NCBI RefSeq assembly: GCF_024166365.1
Contig: NC_064819.1
Span: forward strand, 2,926,501 to 2,990,500
Length of the DNA: 64,000 nucleotides
Direction: 5' to 3'
From: Elephas maximus indicus
Lineage: Eukaryota > Chordata > Mammalia > Proboscidea > Elephantidae
Shown here: positions 11,946-23,218 of the stretch, piece after piece
Layout: each line of letters starts with the position of its first letter
Position numbering within the stretch: the first letter of the stretch is position 1
The notes under the pieces: model-generated
The model's input: only the letters and a program-made list of their open reading frames with translations
What the model was told of the DNA's origin: nothing
The model's database searches: none
Position numbers and translations under genes: made by a program

Positions 11946-14900
11946 GGCAGCTTTACTGAGGTATAATTGACATACAGCAGACTAAAAATATTTAAAGTCC
12001 ACATGCTTTAACTGGTATATATGACATAACTGGGATATGTGGCATACACATAACTGGGATATGTGGCATATACATAACTGGGATATGTGGCATACACATA
12101 GCTGGTATATATGACATACATATAACTGGGATATGTGGCATACACATAACTGGTATATGTGACATACACATAACTGGGATATGTGACATGCATGTAACTG
12201 GGATATGTGGCATACACATAACTGGTATATGTAGCATACACTTAACTGGGATATGTGACATACACATAACTGGGATATGTGGCATACACTTAACTGGGAT
12301 ATGTGACATACACACAGCTGGTATATGTGACATACACATAACTGGGATATGTGGCATACACATACCTGGGATACGTGGCATACACATAACTGGGATACGT
12401 GACATACACATAACTGGGATACGTGGCATACACTTAACTGGGATACGTGGCATACACATACTTGGGATACGTGACATACACATACCTGGGATACGTGGCA
12501 TACACATAAGTGGCATACGTGACATACACATAACTGGGATACGTGGCATACACATAACTGGGATACGTGGCATACACATAACTGGGATACGTGGCATACA
12601 CATAACTGAGATACGTGGCATACACTTAACTGGGATATGTGACATACACATAACTGGGATATGTCACATACATGTAACTGGGATATGTGGCGTACACATA
12701 ACTGGGATATGTGGCGTACACTTAACTGGGATATGTGGCGTGCACATAACTGGGATATGTGGCATACACTTAACTGGGATATGTGGCGTACACATAACTG
12801 GGATATGTGGCGTACACATAACTGGGATATGTGACGTACACATAGCTGGGATATGTGGCGTACACTTAACTGGGATATGTGACATATACATAGCTGGGAT
12901 ATGTGGCATACACATAGCTGGGATATGTGGCATACACTTAACTGGGATATGTGACATACACATAGCTGGGATATGTGGCATACACATAGCTGGTATATGT
13001 GGCATACACATAACTGGGATATGTGGCATACACATAACTGGGATTATGTGGCATACACATAACTGGTATATATGACATACACATAACTGTTACATGTGAC
13101 ATATACATAACTGGGATATGTGGCATACACATAACTGGGATTATGTGGCATACACATAACTGGTATATATGACATACACATAACTGTTACATGTGACATA
13201 TACATAACTGGTATATATGACATACACCTAACTGGTATATACGACATTCACATATACCAGTTCAACCAGCACCACAATGAAGACAATAAACATGTCCACG
13301 AGCCCCCAAGTGTCCTCGTCTTGACTTGTCATTCTCTCTCTCCTCGCTCAGGGCCTCCCCGTCCTGCCCCAAGCAGCCACATACATATCTGTTACTACAG
13401 ATTGGTTTCATTTTCCAGAATGTTATATCAGATAAATTGTACATTAGGTGCTCCTGTTTTATCTGGCTTCTTTCACTCAGCGTAGTTATTCTGAGATTCA
13501 CGCATGTTGTTGTGTGTGTGTCAAAAGTTTTCTTCTTTGTACTGCTGTGTAGTCTTCCACTGTATGAGCGTATGACAATTGGCTCGCTCTGCTGATGGAT
13601 ATTTTGGTTGTTTGCAGACTTTACTGTCACAAATAAAGCTGTTACGGACCTTTGTGTACAAATCTTTGTATGGACATCAACTTTCTTTTGGGTAAATGAC
13701 TTGCGGTAGAATGGTTGGATCATATAATAACCATATGCTCAACTTTTTAAGGAGTTACCAAACTGTTTCCAAAGAGGTTCTACAATTGTCTGTCTCTGTT
13801 TTTTATCTTCACCAATGCTTTGTATGGTCAGACTTAAATTTAAGCCATTTTAATAGGTGTCTGGTAGTTACTTATTGCAGTTTCAATGTGCATTTCCCTA
13901 ATGCCTAACAATACCGAACATCTTCTCATGTGTGCATTTGTCACCCGTGTCTCTTCAAGTGTCTGTCCAAATATTTTGCCCAGTTTTTAAATTGGCTTCT
14001 TTGTTTTCTTATTATTGGCTTTTGAGAACTCATATATATGCTGGATATAAGTCCTTTATGAGCTATACACTTTGCAAATACTTTCTCCTAGTCTGTGGCT
14101 TGTATTATCAATCTCTTAACAGTGTCTTTCAAACAGGAGAAGTTTTAAATTTTGAGGAAATCGAGTTTATCCGTTTATTCTTTTATGGACCATGCTTCTG
14201 GTGTCATAGCTCAGTTATCTCCGCCTAATTCAAGGTGACAAAGATTTTTAATTATTTTATTCTGAACATTTTATATTTCTAGGTTTTACATTTAGGTTAT
14301 AATCCATTTTCAGGTATTTTTCTTTTAATATGGTGCAAGGTGAGGATTCAAGTTCTTTTTTTTTTTTTTGTATATATGGATATCTAATTGTCCCAGCACC
14401 ATTTTCTGAAAATACTATCCTATCTTCAAGGAATTGCTTTTGGACATTTATAAAAAATGAGCTGTCCCTATATGTGTGAATCTATTTCTAGGCTCTTAAT
14501 TTTGTTCCATTATTTCTCTATCCTAACACCAATACCATCCTGTCTTGATTATTATAGCTTTATAATAAGTTTTCAAATAAAGTAGCATTAGATCTCTAGC
14601 TTTGTTCCTATTTTTTGAAGTTGTTTTGGCTATTATAGGTCCTTTTTGTTTCTATATGAATTTTAGAATCACCTTGTCAATTTGTACAAAAAAAAAATTC
14701 TGCTAGGGTTTTGATAGGGAATGGATCAATTTAGGAAGAATTGACAGCTTAACAATATTAAGTCTTCCAACACATGAGCAAAGTATATTTCTCCATTCAT
14801 TTAGGTCATTAATTTCTCTCAATGTTTTGTAGTTTTCAGGTCTTAATACATCTTTTGTTGTATTTATCTTTAATTACTTAATATTTTTGATACTACTGTA

Positions 14901-14990
14901 AATGACATTTTAAAAATTTTCTTTCAACTTCTGATTCTACATTGCTAAATATAAAAATAGCATTGATTTTTATATCACAAGCTTACTAAA
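11946..14990 (-). mobile_element. Old L1 (L1MA/MB-like) 3' part, containing the minisatellite
   Basis: The extreme 3' end is at 11946 (reverse complement of the AATTATACCTCAGTAAAGCT class of L1 ends). From 13260 to 14990 it continues into 3' UTR and the end of ORF2 in reverse. Landmarks are TATTTTGGTTGTTTGCAGAC, AGTCTGTGGCTTGTATTATC, TCCCAGCACCATTTTCTGAA and TTGTCAATTTGTACAAAA. No open frame survives. The 12000-13260 array is inserted by expansion within the 3' UTR. Confidence 0.85.
12000..13259. repeat. Minisatellite, 24-bp unit, about 52 copies
   Basis: The unit has CATACACATAACTGGGAT then ATGTGG. It contains inverted arms CACATA and TATGTG separated by seven bases, so every unit can fold as a small hairpin. 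Variants cluster: CpG-bearing ATACGTGG units fill about 12371-12620, and GGCGTAC units fill about 12689-12862. Because 24 is a multiple of three, both strands stay open for hundreds of codons; these are not genes. A 25-bp unit (extra T in GGATTATG) appears twice near the right end. Confidence 0.97.
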
Positions 14991-14999
14991 TACCCTTAT

Positions 15000-15150
15000 T
15001 GGAGCCCTGGTGGCACAGTGGTTAAGAGCTCAACTGCTAACCAAAAGGTTGGCAGTTCAAATCCACTAGCTGTTCATTGAAAACCCTATGTGGCACGTCT
15101 ACTCTGTCCTATAGGGTTGCTATGAGTTGGAATTGATGCAATGGCAACAG
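15000..15150 (+). mobile_element. AfroSINE
   Basis: Head GGAGCCCTGGTGGCACAGTG and tail GGGTTGCTATGAGTTGGAAT. Sits at the end of the L1 block. Confidence 0.93.
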
Positions 15151-15411
15151 GATAAACACGCTTTTTAGTTCTAGCAGCATTTTTGTAAATTTCATCATAT
15201 TTTCTACAGAGACAATCATGTTGCCTGGGAAGAAAGAGTCTTACTTCTTCCTTTCCAATCTGGATGCTGTTGATTTTCTTTTCTTCCTTTACTGCACTGG
15301 CCACAACTTCTCATACAATGTTGCACAGAGGTAGTGACAGCAGACATCCTTTTATTATTTCTGATGATAAGGAGAAGGCACTGTCTTTTATCATTCAATA
15401 CGGTATTAAGT

Positions 15412-16772
15412 ATTTTTGTTGTTGTTATGTGCCATCAAGATGGTTCCAACTCATAGTGACCCTTGGTACAACAGGACGAAACACTGCCCAGTCCTGCACC
15501 ATCCAGTTTTTATGATTGAGCCCATTGTTGCAGCCACTGTGTCGATCCATCTCACTGAGAGCTTTCTTCTTTGTCCCTGACCCTCTACTTTACCAAGCGT
15601 GATGTCCTTCTCCAGAGACTGGTCCCTCCTGATAACATGTCCAAAGTACATGGGACCCTCGTCATCCTTGCTTCTAAGAATGATTCTGGCTGTACTTTTT
15701 CCAAGACAGATTTGTTCATTCTTCTGTCAGTCTGTGGTATATTCGATATTCATCACAAATACCATAATTCAAAGGTGTAAATTCTTCTTCAGTCTTCCTC
15801 AATGTCCAGCTTTGGTATGCATAAGAGGCGGTTGAAAACACCATGGCTTGGGTCAGGCATACCTTTGTCCTCAAAGTGACACCTTTGCTTTTTAACACTT
15901 TAAAGAGGTATTTTGCAGCAGATTTGCCCAATTGCAACATGTCATTTGATTTCTTGACTGCTGCTTCCATGGGCATTAATTGTGGATTCAAGTAAAATCC
16001 TGGACGATGTCAATATTTTCTCTGTTTGTCATGATGTTGCTTATTGGTCCACTGGTACGAATTTTTGTTTTCTTTATGTTGTGGTGCAATCCATACTGAA
16101 GGCTGTGGTCTTTGATGTTCATCAGTAAGCACTTCAAGTCCTCTTCTCTTTCGGCAAGCAAGGTTGTGTCATCTGCATAAAGCAGGTTGTTAATGAGCCT
16201 TCTGCAATCTTGACGCCACATTCTTCTTCATATGGTCCAGCTTCTCAGATTATTTGCTCAGCTTACAGACTGAATAAGTATGGTCAAAGGATACAACCCT
16301 GATGCACACCTTTCCTGACTTTAAACCATGCAGCATCCCCTTGTTCCATTCGAACAACTGCCTCCTGGTCTATGTACAGGTTCCTCATAAGCACTGTGAA
16401 TTGTTCTGGAATTCCCATTCTTCACAACGTTATTCATAATTTGATATGATCCACACAGTTGAATGCCTTTGCATAGTTCATAAAACACAGGTAAACATCC
16501 TTCTGGCATTCTTTGCTTTCAGCCAAGATCCATGTGACATCAGCAATGATACCCCTTGTTCCACGTCCTCTTCGGAATCTGGTTTGAACTTCTGTCGATG
16601 TACTGCTACAGCCATTTCTGAATGATCTTCAGCAAAATTTTACTTGGGTGTGATATTAGTGATATTGTTCAATAATTTCTGCATTCTGTTGCATCACCTT
16701 TCTTTAGAATGGGCACAAATATGGATCTCTTCCAGTTGGCTGACAAGGTAGCTGTCTTCCAAATTTCTTGGC
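15412..16772 (-). mobile_element. RTE (BovB-like) LINE, 3' half, left piece of a split copy
   Basis: Begins at the LINE 3' end (reverse of ...GTTATGTGCCATCAAGATGG) and runs back through the reverse transcriptase region. Reversed protein remnants include LINNLLYADDTTLLAEREED near 16150, the YADD catalytic box. Frameshifts and stops break the frame. The text stops at CAAATTTCTTGGC and resumes at about 20020. Confidence 0.9.
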
Positions 16773-16789
16773 CTCATTTTTCATTTTGG

Positions 16790-17708
16790 TCTTTTTCGTG
16801 TTCCATCAAATTATACTTTCAATTAACAGCTAACAATGATTATCATATAAAATGACCTGCTTTTTAAATTTCTGAACTTCAATACAAACTAAAATAAAAT
16901 AGTAGTATTGGAGTCTTTTAGGAGGCAAGTAGCTAAGAGCTACATTCACCAGTGTAACTGAGCCTCCTTACTGATGACCTGGTCCAGGCTGGGCAGAGCC
17001 CTGACCACAGGGAGGATGGTTACGTGCATAAGGGTTAGGCCCACTGGGAGGAGAGGTCATGGTACTTCCAGGAGGTGGAGTAAAACCTGGTCTTGCTTGA
17101 TAGGCCCTGAGTTGGCCTGGAGCCATTCCAGGTTGTGAGGTAGGGGCTACAGTACAATCGGCAGGCTGAGGAGCTGGGGCAGTGTAAGTCTGTGGAGGAT
17201 AACTGCTCATCTGGTTCTGCTCAGAAGGCTGAGCAGGCAGGTGTCAAGGCCACCCAGAAAAGGCAGGAGCTGGTGCCTGGGAAGCTGGTTGCTGGCCACA
17301 TCCCTGGAACCGCTGAGATTGCTGGGGCCCAGTCTACTGACTACAGCTTGCTGAACACTGGATACCACACTGCTGTGGAGGCCGAGGCAGGGCCTGTGGC
17401 TGCTGAGCACCGTAATGGGCCCGTTGCTGGTACTGCTGGTACCTGCTTGTGCCTGCGCTCCGGTACGTGGTGGCTGCTCTGGCTGAACTCCTGGTGGGGG
17501 AGCTGCTGTGGAAGAGGAAGCAGTGCTGCCAGGCGTTCCTGAACCATCTTCAGCGGGAGCACTGGGTGGCCTTGAAGCCTGGTCATCAGTTAAGCTGAGT
17601 GCTGACATGACATTTTTCTCGATTTCATCTTGGTTTTTTAAGAGAAGAAAAGCTGAAACACCTGCTGCTGTAACTCGAGTAGACTGCTTTCCAGAAGAAC
17701 CAGAAGCA
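16790..17708 (-). pseudogene. TFG: TFG processed pseudogene, 5'-truncated
   Basis: Minus-strand copy of the C-terminal half of TFG (trafficking from ER to Golgi regulator, a COPII-associated protein). Recognisable blocks in order are [57 protein letters not shown], and the C-terminus [20 protein letters not shown] then [16 protein letters not shown] with stop at 16968. Below 16968 is 3' UTR-like sequence. There are no introns. The Gln/Pro/Tyr-rich middle is frameshifted and shortened. The 5' end stops where TPX2-like sequence begins on the other strand. Confidence 0.9.
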
Positions 17709-19028
17709 GCGGGAACTTGATCCCTGAATTTCTGAAGATGGACCCATCTTGCCCAAGAAACCACACCTGTGAAGCCACCCACTCAGCCTACTGGCTTTGA
17801 TTTGGAGACTGAGAAAAGAATCCGGGAGTTAGAATCGAAGAAGAAACCAGAGGAAGAACACTTTGAATTTTATTCCAGACTTTGCCCTACCAAGATCTTG
17901 GAAGATGTTGTGGGTGTTCCTGAAAAGAAGGTATTTCCCATCACCATTCCCAAGTCCCCGGCCTTTGCTTTGGAGAACAGAGTCCGAGTGTTCAGCAAGG
18001 AAGAAAAGGAAGAGAAGCAGCCAGTACTGATAAAAGCTCGACCTGTGCCACATTATGGGGTACCTTTTAAGCCCCAAATCCCAGAGGCAAGCACTCTGGA
18101 AGTATGCCCTTTCTCCTTTGATTCTTGGGACAAAGAACGTCAGCTACGGAAGGAGAAAAAAACAAAAGAACTACAGAAAGGCGAGATGCCCAAGTTCAAG
18201 GCACTTCCTTCACCTCATTTTGATACCATTAACCTGCCAGAGAAGAAGGTAAAAAGTGCAACCCAGACTGCGCATGTCTGGGGACTGACAGAAGAGGTGC
18301 TCTGAAGACGCAGACTTGGAAGCACCACCTGGAGGACGAGATGAAATGGCAAAAAGAAGCAGCTTACTTCAAGGCTCATCCAAACACAGTCATCTCTTTG
18401 TTCCGAAGAAAGAGAAAAAACCAGTTGCTGGCCTTGCTGGTGTTCTAGTTCAGGAACCTTTTCAACTTGCCACTGAGAAGAGAGCCCAGGATTGGCAGGA
18501 GCTGGGGAAGACGATGGCTGAGACAGAAGCCCAGGAAGTCCAGCACTTGGAAGAGATCAAGCAACAGGAGGAAGAGCAGAAGGAGGAGGAGCTGGGCCAG
18601 CTACGGAAAGAACTGGTGCATGAGGCAAATCCGATACGTAAGTGTCAGGCTGCGGTGGTGAAGTCCAGTGACCAGCTTCTGGCTGTGCCCGCGTCTCCCA
18701 AGTTCTGCACCCGATTCCACTGCTAAACTCAGCTGTGAGCTGCAGACACCACCTGGGGCTGAGAGCTGTTCCGTACATCAAACCGGGGGCCTTCATTCAT
18801 TGTCTCTGGTGCACAGAAAGAACTTGTTTCTACATTTTTTTTTTTTTTTACCTATTCATGCCTGACAGTGCACACCTGTCTAGATAAGACTCTGTGTCAT
18901 ATTTCCTTTAAACCACGTGTCTTAATTTTCTGACTAGAATTTAAAGTCACAGGGTAATCTCTACTGTCCCCTACTCCCTTTTTTATCCGTTTTATTGGGA
19001 AAATAAAGATAATCAAGTACTGAAAAAA
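17709..19028 (+). pseudogene. TPX2: TPX2 processed pseudogene, 5'-truncated, with 3' UTR and poly(A)
   Basis: Intronless copy of roughly the C-terminal 330 residues of TPX2, the spindle assembly factor that activates Aurora A. Blocks seen are [91 protein letters not shown] and the final PKFCTRFHC before the stop at 18724-18726. A stop near 17722, a shift near 17760 and another after 18300 disable it. AATAAA lies at about 19002, followed by TACTGAAAAAAA, consistent with a retroposed mRNA end. Confidence 0.92.
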
Positions 19029-19239
19029 ATATATATATGCAAATCTGTCTTATGTACAATTGGTTCTATCAAACAATCACACCAAAGGCATTTGCCCGGT
19101 AATCTTCCAAAAACAGATTCAAGTAAAAGTAGGTATTTATGTACTCCATTGGCTATCAACCACTTGTCATATCATTATTGATTTCAGCTTTGAGGCCACA
19201 CACACAATTCAAAACAGACATTTAACTTGGGTAGGGCGA

Positions 19240-20019
19240 TAAAAGTGGGTTGAAAGAAGCCACAGGATTTGGAAAAATTAAACTGTATTTTACTTGGATC
19301 AGAGCCACAGGTGAACAGCACTGTGTGAACCTCAAAGCTCTTCTATTGCAGTGTAAGGGGCTTTGGAACATCTCAAGTGACAGCACAGCGGGTGGGGAGC
19401 AGCTGCCGGGATCTGCTGGCGGCTCTGCCGAGGGCTCCTTTCTTCTCTGCCTCTCTTTTTCTTGGGCTCTTATTACAGTCTGTAATCAGTCTGTAATCAG
19501 CCAGGGCGGCCTAGACTGCATCTTCAGCCAGCCTCAAGCAGTGCAGTTTCACGGAAGGCAGGCAGAGTTGCTTGGCAATACCTGTGTTTTTGATGGTCGA
19601 GGCTTCTTCGACCCTTTTTCCTTTCGCCCACTCGGTGGCTAACGAGCTAGAGGCGACAGCAGAACCACGGCCAAATGTTTAAACCTGGCATCCACAATCT
19701 TCCACTTTTCATCCACTTGGATCTGTAATGTCGTTACATCACCACAGGCTGGAGCCCCCACCAAGCCAGTTTCAACATTTGTAGATGTCTTGTGGTGGGA
19801 CCCTGTGTGTCTAGGATTTTGCTAATGATCAACAACCTTCTTATGATAGAGCCCAGCAGGGACTGACAGCTCCCCGGGGGGCAGGAGCGGGCTCTGGAGC
19901 AGCAGGGTCCACGCTGCCCGCCTCAGGCGGCCTGCTCCAGCCACTGCCATCTTGCGTGGTCTACGCCTGCGCCTGCCAAGAGTGAGGCCAGGGAGAGGGG
20001 CGCGTCCTCAAGTTGGCTC
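19240..20019 (-). pseudogene. ISCU: ISCU processed pseudogene
   Basis: Minus-strand intronless copy of ISCU, the mitochondrial scaffold for iron-sulfur cluster assembly. The ATG is at 19948-19950. The start MAVAGAGRLRRAAWTLLLQS is the mitochondrial presequence, and LYHKKVVDH follows. A stop comes next, then TGLVGAPACGDV and LQIQVDEKWKIVDARFKH. Downstream the Fe-S ligand region is frameshifted. The C-terminal Lys/Glu-rich tail is near 19440-19470. 5' UTR is retained to about 20019; the 3' UTR limit is unclear because no T-run marks a poly(A) tail. Confidence 0.88.
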
Positions 20020-20153
20020 CAAGCACCTCCAGTAATGTATCCATTTGTCGAAACATCACAAGTGGTATTTCATCAACCTCTGCAGCCTTGTTTTGTGCCA
20101 GAGCCTTTAGTGCAGCTTTGGACTTTTTCCTCCACTACCATGGGTTCTGTCGT
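20020..20153 (-). mobile_element. RTE LINE, right piece of the split copy
   Basis: AAGCACCTCCAGTAATGTAT to TTCCTCCACTACCATGGGTT continues the same reversed RTE text broken off at 16772, with only about a dozen bases unaccounted for. Confidence 0.85.
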
Positions 20154-20740
20154 CGGGCAAAAACCCTACGTTTTGTCCCACGTGACTTGTTACAGCCAGT
20201 AAACAATAGGCCGAGGTGGGAGATAAGAAAGACTCCTTCTCCAAGACTGCTTGCAGGCAGCTTGGGGAGGTGGGATTTTATAGAGAGCAGACAAGGAAAT
20301 ACAGATTTATCATGAATATTCAGGACTGACCTTCATGCAGGTGCTCAGGGCTTGGGGATGACTATGCATTTTCTCTAGACAAGGGTCCTATTTTCTGGGA
20401 TGAAAGAAGGGGTAGATTTTCTTTTATTAGGATATTAAGTCTCTACCCAGAGGTGGGTCGAGGCCATCTACGGCCCATTCTGTGGCTATCTTGTCAAGGA
20501 CAATTTCAGAGGAACGTGTAGCTTATTCTGCTTGGTGCAGGAGGATACACCAGACCAGGTGTCTCCTCGAAGGGTTGGGCTCTGAGGCTGTTTGCCTCAT
20601 TTCCTCCATTTCTTTAGGCACTGGTCACTCACAACCAATGCCCATTCTAAACTACTGGGCACCTGTGAACCCAGTCTGGTGTGTCCTATAAAGGGATAGG
20701 GCCTTGTTACAGAAACATGTTATAACTGTAACTGTGAAAC
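20154..20740. other. Unassigned insertion between two opposed RTE pieces, LTR-like
   Basis: Starts TGTCGTCGGGCAAAAACC and ends near GTGAAACTATGTTGCA. It is flanked by RTE on minus (left) and RTE on plus (right). Composition suggests a solo LTR, but no terminal inverted repeat or duplication is clear. Confidence 0.35.
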
Positions 20741-20986
20741 TATGTTGCAGAACAAGGGAATACTGAGTGGTTTAAAGTCAGGAAAGCTGTGCATCAGGGT
20801 TGTATCCTTTCACCATACCTATCCAGTCTGTATGCTGAGCAAATAGTCCAGGAAGCTGGAATATATGAAGAAGAATGGGGCATCAGGATTGGAGGAAGAC
20901 TCATTAACAACCTGTGTTATGCGGATGACACGACCTTACTTGCTGAAAGAGAAGAGGACTTGAGGCACTTACTGATGAAGATCAAT
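20741..20986 (+). mobile_element. RTE LINE fragment with reverse transcriptase box
   Basis: Encodes INNLCYADDTTLLAEREEDL, the catalytic YADD segment of an RTE reverse transcriptase, preceded by a VHQGCILSPYLSSLYAEQI stretch. Truncated at both ends. Confidence 0.88.
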
Positions 20987-21865
20987 TACTGTAAAGGGGA
21001 TACTGAAATCTCCAGACCTAATTGTACACTTGTCTGTTCCTCCTTGCAATTTTATTAGTTTTTGCTTTACCTATTTTGAGCCTTTGTTATTGGGGGTTAT
21101 CTTTCTGTGCAGCTCAGCTCTTTTCGGTACCCTGTCCTTAGTCTAACACCGTAGTCTACCCAGACTCTCAGCTCCGTGTCTTTAACTCGGGGAGTCCACC
21201 AAACTCTACCTGTGGTCCCCCTCCCTGTACCATGACCTGGACACTCTGACAAGGCAGCAGGCTGGGGCAATTACAGGGTTCGCACTGTTTACCATATCTC
21301 AGGGATCACTGTCCTTCACTGTCTGCTGTTCAGGGTTTTGAAAATTGTCGTTTCGTGTTTTTGTCTGGTTTTATTTTGGGGGATATTTTAGACAGGAGGG
21401 TAAATCTGGTCGCTGTTACTCCATCAGGGCTGCAAGCAGATGACACCATTGCTTTTACCATTTCTTCCCAAATACTTAGCTTCTAGATTTCAAGATTACA
21501 TTTTACCTTATTTGTTTTCTGCCTTCATAGAGGGTAGGTTTGAACCAGGACTAGGAAAAACACTCTAAACCTTCACTAGAAAAACCAGGCCAAGCTTAGT
21601 TACCTTGGGATTTCACTTGGATTCAAGTTCCTAAAAGTTTTGCATCAAACCACACTCCCTCCACCCCTTCCAGAGTTGCTTGGAACTCTTAATTCTAAAA
21701 GAGACCAAACTATCCTTAAGTGTTCCAAGACCAGCAGGCACACTTACTTACTACATTAACTGGTGCCATGCCGTCACCTCTCTCATCACTGTAGAAAATA
21801 TACACAAATAGGAGCCGGATGCAAGTACCATGAGCAGGTGGTTTCAGAATTAGCTCAAGGACACC

Positions 21866-22040
21866 AACCTGTTGCTGTCCAGTTGATTCCGACTCATAGC
21901 AAACCCATGTGTTACAGGGTAGAACTGCTCCATGGGGTTTCCTTGGCTGTTTTCATCAGGCCTTTCTTTCACAGCTCTGCTGAGTGAATTCAAACCACCA
22001 ACCTTTAGGTTCATAGTTGCACAAACCATTTGCACCACTC
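21866..22040 (-). mobile_element. AfroSINE, diverged
   Basis: TTGCTGTCCAGTTGATTCCG at the tail and an altered tRNA-like part (ACCATTTGCACCACTCT), resembling the variant at 860-973. Confidence 0.85.
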
Positions 22041-22849
22041 TCTTAATTTAGTAAGGAGTCCCTAGCTCTGCCCAAATCTTGCCCTGGTCAACCTTTTAAA
22101 TTAAATATTCTTCTGTTTTTACTAAATATATATATTGATTGTAGAGAACTGGAGGACCCGAAAAAGTACAGTTATAATAAATAGAGATTGCCTGTAATAC
22201 CAGAGATAATCATTTGGTATATTTCCAGCCTTATATATCTTATTAAGATCTACTCCATATAAATCTTAACTCATTTTTTTTTTTTCCACTTAAGATTTTA
22301 TCAAAAGCATGATCCCAGCTTAATTATCACTTTTGGTAAACATCTTTTTTAATGGCTAATGTTATTTCTGTTTAATATTTCCCCTGACAACTCGGATGAA
22401 AACCTGAGGAATGTGACAAATTTGTAATGGGCACAAAATGTTGGGTGATATATTCAGAAAACAAGAAAAACCTTAAGAGGCTACTATAATGAAGTAAAAC
22501 CAAACTGATTAAATTTAATAAAGATGTAAAATCCTTCACTTAGATCTAAAAAGGCAACTACACAGGTGTAAGATGAGTGAGACCTGGTATGATACTAGAT
22601 GATAACAGCCAATCTAAGTATAGGTCTATAACTAGTTCTATTAGCACCATGTAAAAGGAAGTACCAATTTCACTATATTCCACGTACGTGCTTCAGAACA
22701 AGTACAAAGTATCGGAACCCTCGCCCCACACTTAATAATGACACTAACAAAGCAGAAAATACCTAGACGGATGATGAGGAAACTAGAAACCGTGTGATGT
22801 AAAGAGCTGTGGAGAGTATGGGTGCTATTAAATCTGGGAACATCAAGAT

Positions 22850-23218
22850 ACATGAGGGATCAGGTATGATTACAACTCCAACAAAAAGTAAGAAGGTGGT
22901 TCTTGAGGGAGGAACCAAGATATTTTCTACTGTGGCTCAAAAAATAATGACTAGCACCTGTAAGTTCTGCGCTCTTTTAAAAAATCACCTGTATGAGACC
23001 AAAGGGTCAACAATTAATTAAAACAAAGATGAGAATGTAAGGGGGCAAGGAAACCAGATTAATGGAAATGGAACAACCAGAACAGAGATAATGGGAATGT
23101 TTACACAATGTGAAAAATGTAACCAATGTCACTGAACAACCTGTGTAGAGATTGCTGAATGCGAACCTAAACTGCTGTGTAAACCTTTACCAAAAATACA
23201 ATTAAAAATATATATATA
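22850..23218 (+). mobile_element. L1 3' end (lineage type)
   Basis: The block GGGGGCAAGGAAACCAGATT, then TGTGAAAAATGTAACCAATG and AAACTGCTGTGTAAACCTTT with ATACAATTAAAAATATAT, is an L1 3' terminus related to the one ending at 52751. It abuts an oppositely oriented L1 end. Confidence 0.65.

Noticed and set aside
12188-13075. A 295-codon repetitive open frame (and 219- and 123-codon frames on the other strand)
   Set aside because: They are by-products of a 24-bp tandem repeat, present on both strands, with no start context, splice support or non-repeat domain.
12000-13259. Regularly spaced short repeats resembling a CRISPR array
   Set aside because: Units are contiguous without unique spacers, and the host is a mammal.
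17207-18726. TFG-like and TPX2-like open frames as functional genes
   Set aside because: No introns, truncated 5' ends, in-frame stops and shifts, and a poly(A) tail on the TPX2 copy; these are retrocopies.
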